Of a stretch of DNA of 49,203 nt, positions 35,088 through 44,601 are shown one piece after another. How positions within the stretch are numbered: the first letter of the stretch is position 1; each line of letters begins with the position of its first letter. Under the pieces are notes generated by a model that worked only from the letters and a program-made list of their open reading frames with translations, made no database searches and was not told the DNA's origin. The stretch is from an uncultured Bulleidia sp. (GTDB lineage Bacteria; Bacillota_I; Bacilli_A; Erysipelotrichales; Erysipelotrichaceae), in contig CAKVLT010000007.1 of the NCBI GenBank assembly GCA_934757945.1, positions 1-49,203 of the forward strand, given 5' to 3'. Made by a program: the position numbers and the translations under genes.

Positions 35088-37256
35088 ATGAAAATAAAAA
35101 AATTACACATTAATAATTACCGAATGCTCAAGGATTTAAATTTCGATCTTGAAGACGAATTATCTTTAGTGATAGGTAAAAATAACTGCGGAAAAACATC
35201 ACTTTTATCTGCATTAGAGAAATTTATTGGTTCGCAAAGCGCATCAAATAATTTCACATTTGACGACTTTAACAGTGATTTTCAAGATTCTTTATTCAAT
35301 GCTATTAACGATGGTGGCACATCCTGGTCAGCATTGGACATCAAAGGTATCGAGCTTTTTATTTATATTGAATATAACGACAGCGATAATTTGTCAAACA
35401 TCCAGCCATTAATGCTTGACCTCGACCCAGAAAACAATATCGTTATTTTAAAATTGGAATACACACTCACCGATCAGAAATTCCATCAATTGTTCGATGA
35501 TTTTTCTAAGTATAGTCAAAAATATGAGAGCACTCAAGGATACAACAAAGAAGAAATTTTTGATGTATTTATTAAGGCAAAACACAGAATGTATTTTTCA
35601 GTGATTAAGAAAGCAATTTTGTACGATATGAATACTAAATCACCTTCTGCGACTGAGTATTCCGTACTTGACTCAAAGAGTTTTGATTTAAATAAGATAC
35701 TGTGTTTTCGTTGTATAAGCGCTCGAAGGGATACTGTAAATAAAGAAGGTGACAGCACACTTTCTACACTTTCCAGTCGTTATTACGAAAAAAACAAGAC
35801 AAACGAAGATAGTTCCACGGTTAATGCCTTTGAAAACACACTACACGCAACAGATAAAGAACTGTCATCAGTGTATGAAGCATTATTCGAAGGTGTTATC
35901 AGTAAAGTTGAAAAATTCGGTGGTATTCGCGAAAACGAAACAGTTGTAAAAATAATCTCCACTTTAAGTCAGCAACAGCTTTTGAGGGGAAATACTACTG
36001 TGGTTTATGAGAATAATAAACACCAGTTACCTGAAAGTTACAACGGGTTAGGGTATCTCAATCTAATTAGTATTATCATGGAAATCGAAATATATCTTGG
36101 AGATTTTCTAAGAAAGAATGATGAAACAAGACGCCCAGCAGATATTAATTTGCTTTTTATTGAAGAACCTGAAGCACATACTCATCCACAGCTACAGTAT
36201 GTTTTTATAAAAAACATCAAGAATCTTCTCTCCGAAGGAATTTCAGATGAAAAAGGTAACAGATTAATTGACTTGCAGACAATTATCACCACGCATTCAT
36301 CCCATATCGTGTCAGAATGTGATTTTGATGATATTAAATATTTCAAAAGAACGTCCAGTTCATCTGTCCTCTCTAAAAATTTAAAAGATTTAAAAACACA
36401 ATACAAGGACGAGGAAGATCCTAAGAATAATCATTTCAAATTTTTGAAACAATACCTTACTTTAAATTATTCGGAGATTTTCTTTGCGGATAAAGTCATT
36501 CTTTTCGAAGGCGAAACTGAACGTATCTTGCTCCCAGCAATGCTCAAAAAGATAGACGAAGAAATCCCACTTAAAGGTGATTTGCCGATGCTTTCACAGA
36601 ATATCTCTTTAATTGCAAGCGGCGCATATTCTCAGATTTTTGATCAGTTTCTAAAATTCATTGATGCTAAAACACTGATTATTACCGATATCGACGCCGG
36701 TAAAGAAGAACGCATTACAGATAAAAACGGGACTCTTCGCATAGTTATTAAGGCCCATACTGTTGAAGGCGGTAATCAAACGACAAACGGCGCCTTACTT
36801 CATTACTATAAATCGCCATTAAGTCAATATAGTGGAAGTAATCAGCTTGATTTTTTTACAACTTTACCTACTGATCAGAAAGTATTGAAAAACAACTCCG
36901 GCACTTGGGAAGCAGATGCAAACGGAGAATTAATGGTAGTATTCCAAACCCAAGAATCAGGTACTTACTATCCACGTAGTTTTGAAGATGCATTTATTCA
37001 TATTAATCGTGATTTTATTTCTGCACATAAGGACACATGTGCAAGCTTACAATCCAAAGAAATAATAGACGAAAAGGATACTGCCGGAAAATATGTGAGC
37101 GATGCCTTTAACCTTGCAAAGACTTGCGTCAAAAGTAAATCTTCTTTTGCCCTTGATATTCTACTCAACAGTGAGTCAAATGAAACAAGTACTTTTTCTA
37201 ATTGGAAGATACCGCCTTACATCAAGGAGGGCCTATTATGGTTGCGGAAAAATTAG
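35088..37256 (+). CDS. gajA: GajA-like OLD-family ATPase/TOPRIM nuclease
   Basis: A 722-residue OLD nuclease. The ABC-type ATPase half has Walker A GKNNCGKT (residues 30-37) and the Walker B/D-loop LLFIEEPEAHTHPQLQ. The TOPRIM half starts at VILFEGETERILLPA (Glu474) and carries D534-I-D536 in ITDIDAG. With a UvrD-type helicase gene overlapping downstream, this is a class 2 OLD pair, the Gabija layout, in which the nuclease cuts DNA when cellular nucleotides fall. I start it at ATG 35088, after AGAGGA. It is longer than the usual ~580 residues of GajA; extra length lies in both halves. Confidence 0.82.
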   Translation: MKIKKLHINNYRMLKDLNFDLEDELSLVIGKNNCGKTSLLSALEKFIGSQSASNNFTFDDFNSDFQDSLFNAINDGGTSWSALDIKGIELFIYIEYNDSDNLSNIQPLMLDLDPENNIVILKLEYTLTDQKFHQLFDDFSKYSQKYESTQGYNKEEIFDVFIKAKHRMYFSVIKKAILYDMNTKSPSATEYSVLDSKSFDLNKILCFRCISARRDTVNKEGDSTLSTLSSRYYEKNKTNEDSSTVNAFENTLHATDKELSSVYEALFEGVISKVEKFGGIRENETVVKIISTLSQQQLLRGNTTVVYENNKHQLPESYNGLGYLNLISIIMEIEIYLGDFLRKNDETRRPADINLLFIEEPEAHTHPQLQYVFIKNIKNLLSEGISDEKGNRLIDLQTIITTHSSHIVSECDFDDIKYFKRTSSSSVLSKNLKDLKTQYKDEEDPKNNHFKFLKQYLTLNYSEIFFADKVILFEGETERILLPAMLKKIDEEIPLKGDLPMLSQNISLIASGAYSQIFDQFLKFIDAKTLIITDIDAGKEERITDKNGTLRIVIKAHTVEGGNQTTNGALLHYYKSPLSQYSGSNQLDFFTTLPTDQKVLKNNSGTWEADANGELMVVFQTQESGTYYPRSFEDAFIHINRDFISAHKDTCASLQSKEIIDEKDTAGKYVSDAFNLAKTCVKSKSSFALDILLNSESNETSTFSNWKIPPYIKEGLLWLRKN

Positions 37257-39175
37257 TTCGAGAAAATGACGAACTATATGAAATCCTTGAACATATCAAA
37301 CAAGGACATAATTTTCTGTTAAGTGGAGGCGCAGGCAGCGGAAAGACATACTCTTTAGTTCAAGTATTACAGCACATCTCTGGACTATGTCCAAATGCGC
37401 AAATTGCATGTATCACATATACAAATGTTGCTGCAATAGAGATAAAGAATCGAGCAAATATAAAAAATCTCAGAGTATCAACCATTCATGATTTTTTATG
37501 GGATATGATTGTACAGTTTCAAAAAGAAGCTAAAACCACATTGCTTGAATTGATCAACAACCCGGAAAGCTCAATTAAGAATCCAAGCTCAGATTTTCCC
37601 TATCAGAATACATTTGAGAATGGAATCCAATACAAGGAATACCTCAGAATTGATAGAGGTGAAATTTCTCACGACGAAGTTTTAGTATTAGCCAATGAGA
37701 TGTTTAAAAAATATCCTCGTCTTTGTGATTTACTAATCGATAAGTTTCAGTTCATTTTTGTCGATGAGTATCAAGATACATCTCCTCTGGTAATTGAAAT
37801 CTTGTTAGAGTTTATTCAACAACGGAAAAAGAAAAACATTATTGGTTTCTTTGGGGATTCTATGCAAGCAATATACGAAACCGGGATAGGTGATATTGAT
37901 TCGTATATCGAATCTGGAGCTGTTTATAAAGTTGAGAAAAAGCAAAATCGCAGAAATCCTCAGACAATAATTGACGTTGCAAATACGCTACGGACAGACG
38001 GATTAGTTCAAACAGCCTCTAAAGATTCCAGTGCACCTAATATGAAAAACGGCATGGTCAAGCAGGGTTCTGTTAAATTTCTATATTCCATGAATTTTGA
38101 TCTAGATAAGGTTAAACTGTCCTCATGGGTCAAGGGTTGGGATTTTCATAATGTCCAAGAAACTAAAGAGTTACGCTTAACCCATAACTTAATTGCAAAT
38201 GAGGCAGGTTTCTCAAATTTAATGGCGATATACGATAATGATCCGATTGCAAAATTCAAGGAAGCGTTTCATAAGGAAGCAAAAAAGCAAGGCCACATTT
38301 TGTCTGATGAAGATTCTTTTGACACTGTGGTAAAATCCATGCCATGGATATATAAAAGAGAACCCCACAAAGGAAAATCACACCTTGAAGTTCTTCTGGA
38401 AGATTCTAATGCTAAGGTATTATATGAACATATTAAAGATTGGCCATACAGTAAGGTTAAGAAAATATATCTGGATAAAGATAACTTAATTGATGATAAA
38501 GTTGTTATTAATGGAGTTACTGTTCGTGAGCCGAAGAGAGATTGTTTAATTCAACATTTGTTTAAAATTCAAGAACTTATATCTTTATTCGATAATAAGG
38601 AATATAATGAGCTGCTCCGTCGAACTTCATTTAGTATACAATCTATAGCAGACAAATCTAAATTTAAACAATGTATGGATGGCCTTATGACCAAAGCATC
38701 TGATAGTATCGAAGCTATCATAAGCTATGCAGATTCTTGCAAATTGTGTATAGCAGATGATAAACTGAAGGATTTTATCAATCATAACGACTATCTATAT
38801 TGGCGAGTTAAAGACATACCATTTCAAGAGTTCCAAAATCTTTATCTCTATTTAGAAGGCTACACACCTTTTTCAACTCAACACAAAATTAAAGGACTTG
38901 AATTTGAGAATGTTTTAATTGTTCTACATAATGGTGGATGGAAGAATTACAATTTTGAGTATTTATTTGACGCTAAAATTGAAAGTACATTAAATCCTTC
39001 TCAAAAGAAAAGCTATCTCAAAATATTACAAAGGACAAAAAAACTGTTCTATGTATGTTGCACCCGTGCGAAAGATAACCTTATTGTCTATTATCCATCC
39101 CCTTCTCCTAATGTTCTGGAAGGTGCAATAACCATTTTTGGAGAAGAGAATTGTGTGAATCTTGATACCGATTAA
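37238..39175 (+). CDS. gajB: GajB-like UvrD/Rep-family helicase
   Basis: A 645-residue superfamily 1 helicase. Visible motifs are Walker A GGAGSGKT (30-37), motif Ia AQIACITYTNVAA, motif II FIFVDEYQDTSP, motif III GFFGDSMQAIY, and the C-terminal STQHKIKGLEFENVLIV and FYVCCTRAKDNLIVYY. ATG 37238 lies 8 bases after AAGGAGG, inside the end of the nuclease gene (19-base overlap). In Gabija, GajB binds and hydrolyses nucleotides, senses free DNA ends and partners with GajA in a large complex. Confidence 0.85.
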   Translation: MVAEKLVRENDELYEILEHIKQGHNFLLSGGAGSGKTYSLVQVLQHISGLCPNAQIACITYTNVAAIEIKNRANIKNLRVSTIHDFLWDMIVQFQKEAKTTLLELINNPESSIKNPSSDFPYQNTFENGIQYKEYLRIDRGEISHDEVLVLANEMFKKYPRLCDLLIDKFQFIFVDEYQDTSPLVIEILLEFIQQRKKKNIIGFFGDSMQAIYETGIGDIDSYIESGAVYKVEKKQNRRNPQTIIDVANTLRTDGLVQTASKDSSAPNMKNGMVKQGSVKFLYSMNFDLDKVKLSSWVKGWDFHNVQETKELRLTHNLIANEAGFSNLMAIYDNDPIAKFKEAFHKEAKKQGHILSDEDSFDTVVKSMPWIYKREPHKGKSHLEVLLEDSNAKVLYEHIKDWPYSKVKKIYLDKDNLIDDKVVINGVTVREPKRDCLIQHLFKIQELISLFDNKEYNELLRRTSFSIQSIADKSKFKQCMDGLMTKASDSIEAIISYADSCKLCIADDKLKDFINHNDYLYWRVKDIPFQEFQNLYLYLEGYTPFSTQHKIKGLEFENVLIVLHNGGWKNYNFEYLFDAKIESTLNPSQKKSYLKILQRTKKLFYVCCTRAKDNLIVYYPSPSPNVLEGAITIFGEENCVNLDTD

Positions 39176-39361
39176 GCGCAAATGATGAGTGGTCGCTAAA
39201 CTTAATTATCTAAAACATTGATGCTGGGAAGCCTTTTTGCCCTCCAGGCATCATTTACATTAGCGGCGGCACTATACTTATAGTGTAAGCGTCAACCATC
39301 ACCCGTGTAAGCGCTACATATACTACAGTTCTGTATTGTACAAGATTGAAAAGAAGTCAGA

Positions 39362-40189
39362 TTATTCCTCTGACTCCTTAAAAATATACTTATCTATAAA
39401 CCTTGCTAATCCATCTTCATTATTGGTGTAGTCTGTTATGTAATCTGCACAGTCTTTTGTGTCCTTTGCACCATTCTTTAAACACACACCTGTACCTGCT
39501 GTAATTAACATAGGATTATCGTTGGACATATCTCCAAAAGCTAAGACATCCTTCATATCTATGTGTAAATGATTGACTGCATGTTGTAAACCAATCCCTT
39601 TATGAATATGAGGATCTTGAAATTCCAACATGGTTGTCTGTGTTTTAAATGCCTGATAGTTTTTAGAAGGATGGTCTTTTGCCCATTGATACACTTCAGG
39701 CATTTGTTCTTCTGTTGTTCTGTACATGATCTTAGGGATTGGTTTACTCCAGAATTCAGAAATATCCTTTACCACATGTAAAGTCATACTGTTTCTTTCT
39801 CCGGAATCTTCTGTAGCAGGATCAATTCTTTTACAGATCATGGTGTGATTAGGTCCGTAGACAAAAGGATTGAGATCTAATGGTTCCATCATACACACAA
39901 TCTGTTTGACAGTGTCTGTACTGAGTTTATTGTATTCATACAACTGTTGTGTTTCAGCTATATAAACCTGTTCTCCATTCATACCAATGGTCACATCAAA
40001 AGGAAAATCAAATCCCCAGTACTCGTTATCTTCTAATAACTGCACATAATCTCTTCCTGAAGCAACACCAAATAAGATACCTTCTTTATGTAATCTTTCT
40101 ATGGTCTTTTTTGTATAGCCTGATAGTTCTCTATGGTCATTGACTAAAGTACCATCCACATCTGCTATCACTAAACGTATATGTGTCAT
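39362..40189 (-). CDS. Cof-type HAD hydrolase
   Basis: A 275-residue HAD-IIB phosphatase: motif I VIADVDGTLVN, motif II FGVASGRD and motif IV AFGDMSNDNPML. Such enzymes dephosphorylate sugar phosphates or flavin-type substrates. It is the last gene of a leftward set with nagA and chbG (3-base gap to nagA), so an amino-sugar phosphate is a reasonable guess for substrate. Codon use is host-like. Confidence 0.85.
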   Translation of the reverse strand: MTHIRLVIADVDGTLVNDHRELSGYTKKTIERLHKEGILFGVASGRDYVQLLEDNEYWGFDFPFDVTIGMNGEQVYIAETQQLYEYNKLSTDTVKQIVCMMEPLDLNPFVYGPNHTMICKRIDPATEDSGERNSMTLHVVKDISEFWSKPIPKIMYRTTEEQMPEVYQWAKDHPSKNYQAFKTQTTMLEFQDPHIHKGIGLQHAVNHLHIDMKDVLAFGDMSNDNPMLITAGTGVCLKNGAKDTKDCADYITDYTNNEDGLARFIDKYIFKESEE

Positions 40190-40192
40190 AGT

Positions 40193-41386
40193 TTACTTTC
40201 TGATGGCATCTATATAGGACTGATTAAAGATAGTACCATCCGTATCTTTATCATAAACTAAGGTACCTTTACTGTAGGTATACAGGATATTGTAGTCATC
40301 ATCTATGACTACAATATCTCCATCCTTACCAGTTTCTATAGTACCTTTGGTATCAAAGAAACCGTATTTCTTACTTGGATTGAGACAGGCCATCTTTAAA
40401 CATTCTTCTAATGGTACATGGAGGTTATTGACTAAGTTTTTAATACCGTAGATGACTGGTTGAGAAGAGCCTAATAATCTGCCTGTATCTGTTAATACAA
40501 AGCCTTCTTCTGTAATGTGTACATCCATGCCAAAAGCAGTGTACTTACCCACAGGTGCTCCACTTAATGGAGTACAGTCAGAAATCATCATTAACTTATC
40601 ATGATCTTTCACCTTTAAATATATCTGTAACATCTCATTACAGTTATGCATACCATCACAGATCATTTCACACATAACTGCATCATTTAATAATCCTGCA
40701 CCAATACCACCTACATCTCTATGGTGAATATCTGTCATGACATTACCTAAATGTGTTGCTACAGAGATACCTTTAGCATAGCCTTCCATAGCTTCTTTAT
40801 AGTGGTTATCAGAATGTGCAGCTGCCACAGTAATACCCTTAGATAAGAAGTATTCTATAACTTCATACGCACCAGGTATTTCCGGGGCAATAGCCACTAA
40901 CTTTAACCACCCTTTACTATCAGCTACCATCTTTTTAGCTTTTTCTACAGAAATCTCAGGCCATCCTGTACGTATTCCTTTTTCTCCCACTCTGTTTAAC
41001 CATGGTCCTTCAGAATGAATACCCAGTATTTCAGCACCAATAGCTTCATGTTCTTCTGCTACTTCTGCAATATTGCTAAGGGCATCACTTTCTACAACTG
41101 TAGGAAAGATACTTGTTACACCTTGTGAAGCTAATCCTTTTAAGTATCCTCTGATTTGTTGTTTTGCCTGTTCTTTATCAAGATGCTGCGCATTGGATGG
41201 GTCAAAACCACAGGTGCCATGGTTATGGGTATCAAAGATACCTGGAATCATACGGTTAGTACCATAATCTATGGCATCTGGATCTTTGATACCTTCTTCT
41301 ATAGAGATAATCTTTCCATCAGATACTGTGATTGTTCCTGGAATTACACCTTTCGGCAAATAAATTCTTTCAGAATAGATTTTCAT
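40193..41386 (-). CDS. nagA: N-acetylglucosamine-6-phosphate deacetylase
   Basis: A 397-residue amidohydrolase. Markers are the first metal-site block FDTHNHGTCGFD, HSEGPWLN, AAAHSDNHYKEAMEG, THLGNVMTDIHHRDVG and ISDCTPLSGAPVG with the catalytic Asp. It removes acetate from GlcNAc-6-P in the cytosol, feeding glucosamine-6-P into glycolysis or wall synthesis. It lies between a ChbG-type deacetylase and a Cof-type phosphatase with gaps of 2-3 bases, a chitooligosaccharide/amino-sugar use operon. No transporter is in the set. Confidence 0.92.
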   Translation of the reverse strand: MKIYSERIYLPKGVIPGTITVSDGKIISIEEGIKDPDAIDYGTNRMIPGIFDTHNHGTCGFDPSNAQHLDKEQAKQQIRGYLKGLASQGVTSIFPTVVESDALSNIAEVAEEHEAIGAEILGIHSEGPWLNRVGEKGIRTGWPEISVEKAKKMVADSKGWLKLVAIAPEIPGAYEVIEYFLSKGITVAAAHSDNHYKEAMEGYAKGISVATHLGNVMTDIHHRDVGGIGAGLLNDAVMCEMICDGMHNCNEMLQIYLKVKDHDKLMMISDCTPLSGAPVGKYTAFGMDVHITEEGFVLTDTGRLLGSSQPVIYGIKNLVNNLHVPLEECLKMACLNPSKKYGFFDTKGTIETGKDGDIVVIDDDYNILYTYSKGTLVYDKDTDGTIFNQSYIDAIRK

Positions 41387-41388
41387 AC

Positions 41389-42186
41389 TCAGTCCTCTTT
41401 TAAATCTCTGTAAGTAATCAGTTCTACATGATTGTCTTTTACCCAGTTGTTTACAACATCAGACATATAGGCCTGCGCATCTCTGACTCTTTCAATGGAC
41501 AAAGATGTCATATCCAACAGTTCTGCATCTAAGTAGCCTGGATGACAGCAGATAACACATTTTTCATGTTGCAACATATCTTCAAAACCATCCACAATCT
41601 GTTGGGTAGTATCTTTATCTAACTGTGCATGAGGTTCAAAGACTTTTGTCTTGGATACAGGAGAACTCATCTTTGGAGAAAACAGTCCCTGTTTTTTCCA
41701 TAGTTCCATGGAAAAAGGAATACCTGTTTCTTCAGACAATTCATGGATTGCTTCTAAGTATGGTTCAGGCATGATGGAATGTGCATGTAAATAACCAGGC
41801 TTGTTTCCGGTTAAAGCAATAAACCTTTCATATTGTGCACGTATTTCCTTCACTACTTCTTCTTTTGGAAACAACTGTCTTCTTCCTTCTTCAGCAGTCC
41901 ATAGTGCATTTCTCATTCTTACACCAGACTTGATGAAGTACCCTTTTTCATCCACAAGATGTGGTACTTCCTCAGGCTTACTCACAGGTTTACCTGCAAC
42001 CAGGTTAAAGTCTATACCAAAACAAGCCTGAGGTCTGTCTTTCATAAAGCTTACTGCAAACTCTGCAGCAGGCATATTTGCAAATAATCCGGTATTTCTT
42101 AAAATACCTCTGTCAATACTGTCTACAATTCCCAGAGTGACTCCACGTGTAAAGCCGAAGTCATCTCCCTGTACTAATAATTTCAT
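41389..42186 (-). CDS. chbG: ChbG/YdjC-type carbohydrate deacetylase
   Basis: A 265-residue YdjC-family protein. The opening VQGDDFGFTRGVTLGIVDS carries the catalytic Asp and metal Asp, and GYLHAHS and CCHPGYLD supply the metal His residues. It deacetylates N-acetylated disaccharides such as chitobiose phosphate. It overlaps the small membrane-protein gene upstream by 4 bases and precedes nagA by 2, which supports a joint role in GlcNAc-oligosaccharide breakdown. Confidence 0.85.
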   Translation of the reverse strand: MKLLVQGDDFGFTRGVTLGIVDSIDRGILRNTGLFANMPAAEFAVSFMKDRPQACFGIDFNLVAGKPVSKPEEVPHLVDEKGYFIKSGVRMRNALWTAEEGRRQLFPKEEVVKEIRAQYERFIALTGNKPGYLHAHSIMPEPYLEAIHELSEETGIPFSMELWKKQGLFSPKMSSPVSKTKVFEPHAQLDKDTTQQIVDGFEDMLQHEKCVICCHPGYLDAELLDMTSLSIERVRDAQAYMSDVVNNWVKDNHVELITYRDLKED

Positions 42187-42506
42187 ACTCCTGTCCCTTT
42201 CTTAAGTATTTCTGCCTGAAAAGCAGAAATGCTTATTTTTGTTCCATCAACCAATACCAATTTAGATGGCTTTCCGTTTTCTTCCTGTACATAAGAGATT
42301 TTCTTTCTGGAAATACATTTTTCTCCTATGTACACATCTTTTTTTGTAACATACAGACATAGCGAAGTGGTATATGTTAAGACATTGATGATACACACCA
42401 CACACAACACCCATGCCAGTAGCGCATACGAAGTCTCTTCTTTCAGCTGTAATGGAACTGTAAATAACACAACGGAAGCTATACAGAACACGATGGCAAG
42501 TACCAC
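42183..42506 (-). CDS. Small membrane protein, possibly the 3' part of a decayed gene
   Basis: The shortest reading is 107 residues from a GTG, with two membrane helices and a small beta-rich tail (YVTKKDVYIGEKCISRKKISYV) of the PH-like type seen in many small Bacillota membrane proteins. Upstream, the same frame continues as IKDIQVIEKGKTTQYLF, then a TAG, then VFAITAVLLVLQLKKYMAVKYTVS, then another TAG, back to an ATG at 42683. The frame therefore looks coding well beyond the annotated start. Either an upstream membrane gene ends in the first TAG, or one gene has been interrupted twice. Confidence 0.55.
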   Translation of the reverse strand: MVLAIVFCIASVVLFTVPLQLKEETSYALLAWVLCVVCIINVLTYTTSLCLYVTKKDVYIGEKCISRKKISYVQEENGKPSKLVLVDGTKISISAFQAEILKKGTGV

Positions 42507-42692
42507 AAAGAGATACTGTGTGGTTTTTCCTTTTTCTATGACCTGTATATCTTTTATCTAACTTACAGTATATTTTACAGCCATATACTTTTTCAACTGT
42601 AATACCAGTAATACTGCAGTTATGGCAAATACCACCATGTACGATACGTTATTCTAGCAGACCTCTTCCACATAGGAATACATTTCGATGTA

Positions 42693-42743
42693 ACATTACG
42701 AAATCGTAATGTAAACGTAATGTCTCGAAATGTTGCGTAATGT
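42693..42743. repeat. Cluster of CGTAATGT repeats with a 9-bp palindrome
   Basis: ACATTACGA (42693-42701) and TCGTAATGT (42704-42712) form a perfect inverted repeat with a 2-base centre. CGTAATGT recurs directly at 42716-42723 and 42736-42743. The array sits between the amino-sugar operon and the convergent-side hairpin of the ATPase gene, where the leftward operon's promoter should be, and looks like a multi-site operator. Confidence 0.55.
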
Positions 42744-42764
42744 TAACAAGATAAGTCTAAAATT

Positions 42765-42808
42765 AAATCAGCGGTGAACACGTATTTTTATGTCTTCACC
42801 GCTGATTT
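42765..42808. repeat. 44-bp hairpin repeat, copy 1 (also a terminator)
   Basis: Arms AAATCAGCGGTGAA and TTCACCGCTGATTT match perfectly over 14 bases around a 16-base loop. It directly follows the stop of the ATPase gene at 42812 and can end its leftward transcript. A copy differing at 4 of 44 bases lies upstream of the same gene at 44290. Confidence 0.8.
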
Positions 42809-42811
42809 ATT

Positions 42812-44245
42812 TTATTCTTTGAACAAATCATCCAAAGTAATCACATTTACAAATATATTACTATATTCATTAGGTGTTACTCCGAACGTAGTTATCATTG
42901 TATTATGAATTGTCATTCTTTTAGGAAGATTTTGTGCGAGTATCGTCTGTCTTCCAAGCAATTTTGCGTAATATTCCTTATTCACCGTAAATTCACCACC
43001 ATAATACTTTATCTCACACATGTTTACCACGTTATCATTTCTGGTAATAAGCAGATCTATCTGCGTTCCTTCAGAATCATCACTTTTTTTGATCCATGCA
43101 CTGCTTTGAGAAATAACTGCAGGAATTCCCAGTGCAGATTTAATCTGTTCAACGTGGTTGAAACACACATTTTCAAAGGCAAATCTTCTCCAGGAAGAAA
43201 TTGAAGAAGATGTAGTGTTTTGTTGCCAGAATTTTTCACTGACCTTAGTTTGCCCTTTTATAAAATTCAGATAAAAGATACAAAATGGGTCCACCAGCTT
43301 ATAGTGTTCTTCTCTTTTACTGAACCCAAACGGAACATATTTCACAATGAAATCGCTTGCCAGTAAAGCGTTCAGATTTTTAGAAAGTGTTCCGCCATCA
43401 CTGATATTCAATTTTTGAACAATTTCTTTCCGAGTAAATCCTTTATTTCTGGTATACAGCAGATCAATAATTTTCTTTATTGCATCAGGATTTGTAAATA
43501 CTGATGCAAATAATCTGTCATACTCTTCTTTCAGCACTGCATTTTTTCTGAAAAATACATTGTCTATATTTTGCGCAAGACTCATTTTTGGATTCATATA
43601 TCCCATGTAATAGGGAATACCCCCAAATACCATATAACTTTGTACAATATCATAACGAGACATATGTACGTTGTTACTGATATACAATTCTTCACATTCA
43701 TGCAGATTAAACGGAGAAAGTTTCATTTCATAAGTCACACGGTTATATAAACCACCATGATTATTCAGAAGTTTATCTTGTATCCAGGAATTAGCACTGC
43801 CACATACTATCACCATCAGGTTTTTGCGATGACATGCCCATGTATTCCAAAAACCTTCAAATGCACGGATAAATCCAGAACGTGGTGTATCCATCCATGG
43901 AAGCTCATCCAAAAACACTACCTGTCTTTCTCCTTCATCTTTATTCTGTAAAAACTTTTCCAGCAGCAAAAAAGCATCAAGCCAATTATCAGGTTTTCTG
44001 CTGATTTCCATTCCATACAAATCTAATGAATTACAGAAATGTTCAATCTGAATTTTAAGCAGATCTTTAGAAGTCTCTGTTGATGGAGAAAGACCTGCAT
44101 GTCTGAAAGTCATTTTATTACCAAAGGTTTCGTCCACAAGATATGTCTTCCCAACTCTTCTGCGGCCATATACAGCTACCAGTTCCGCTTTATTACTATG
44201 AAACAATCTGATTAATTCTTCCCTTTCTTGCTTTCTTCCGACCAT
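42812..44245 (-). CDS. AAA ATPase with DUF234-type C-terminus
   Basis: A 477-residue ATPase of the archaeal-type STAND-like family. Walker A is GRRRVGKT (27-34), Walker B QVVFLDELPWMDTPRSG, and VVCGSANSWI a sensor. A winged-helix stretch follows (TRKEIVQKLNISDGGTLSKNLNALL). The C-terminus has a restriction-endonuclease-like pattern: IDLLI followed by MCEIKYYGGEF (D...E-x-K). I start it at ATG 44245 behind GGGTGA; an open frame extends into the upstream hairpin. Function is not established for this widespread family. It is flanked on both sides by the same hairpin repeat. Confidence 0.78.
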   Translation of the reverse strand: MVGRKQEREELIRLFHSNKAELVAVYGRRRVGKTYLVDETFGNKMTFRHAGLSPSTETSKDLLKIQIEHFCNSLDLYGMEISRKPDNWLDAFLLLEKFLQNKDEGERQVVFLDELPWMDTPRSGFIRAFEGFWNTWACHRKNLMVIVCGSANSWIQDKLLNNHGGLYNRVTYEMKLSPFNLHECEELYISNNVHMSRYDIVQSYMVFGGIPYYMGYMNPKMSLAQNIDNVFFRKNAVLKEEYDRLFASVFTNPDAIKKIIDLLYTRNKGFTRKEIVQKLNISDGGTLSKNLNALLASDFIVKYVPFGFSKREEHYKLVDPFCIFYLNFIKGQTKVSEKFWQQNTTSSSISSWRRFAFENVCFNHVEQIKSALGIPAVISQSSAWIKKSDDSEGTQIDLLITRNDNVVNMCEIKYYGGEFTVNKEYYAKLLGRQTILAQNLPKRMTIHNTMITTFGVTPNEYSNIFVNVITLDDLFKE

Positions 44246-44289
44246 ACTATCACCCGTCAACTTTCTTATGCACTTATAATAGCACAGCC

Positions 44290-44333
44290 AAATCAGCGGT
44301 GAACACACATTTTTATGCCTTTACCGCTGATTT
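44290..44333. repeat. 44-bp hairpin repeat, copy 2
   Basis: Same element as at 42765 with four substitutions; one falls in an arm (T for C), leaving a G-T pair. It lies 45 bases upstream of the ATPase start, where it could be an operator, or the border of a unit comprising the gene and its two repeats. Confidence 0.75.
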
Positions 44334-44467
44334 GGTTTTATATTTCTTGCTCTATCACAGAAAAACTGCAGTCTTTACTGCAAGATTTCATGCTTACAAG
44401 CATATCCTCAATGGATACATGCAACGAAAGTTTTTATCATGGCATAGCGCCGGGATTATGTGCAATA

Positions 44468-44590
44468 CTAGCCAGGAGTAGTAATATCATCCTTACCTGA
44501 TCGACGGATATCCGTTATGATTTTGATATCAGGAGTTCCATTCAATGCGAAGATTCTATAAAGATAGTTTGTTCTGGTTATCATTTTCAT
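44468..44590 (-). pseudogene. N-terminal stub of an AAA_14-family ATPase
   Basis: ATG 44590 (GGGTGA upstream) opens 40 codons: MKMITRTNYLYRIFALNG, then IKIITDIRRSGKDD, ending at TAG 44468. This matches the first 35 residues of AAA_14/DUF4143 ATPases, including the start of the P-loop (IRRSGK, usually GIRRSGKS). Everything after the P-loop is gone. It is the fourth ATPase of this kind in 6 kb. Confidence 0.65.
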
Positions 44591-44601
44591 ACAGTCACCC
44601 G

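Noticed and set aside
39176..39361. Terminator or small RNA after the helicase gene
   Set aside because: A GATGC...GCATC hairpin is present but has bulges and no T-run, so I could not support either reading.
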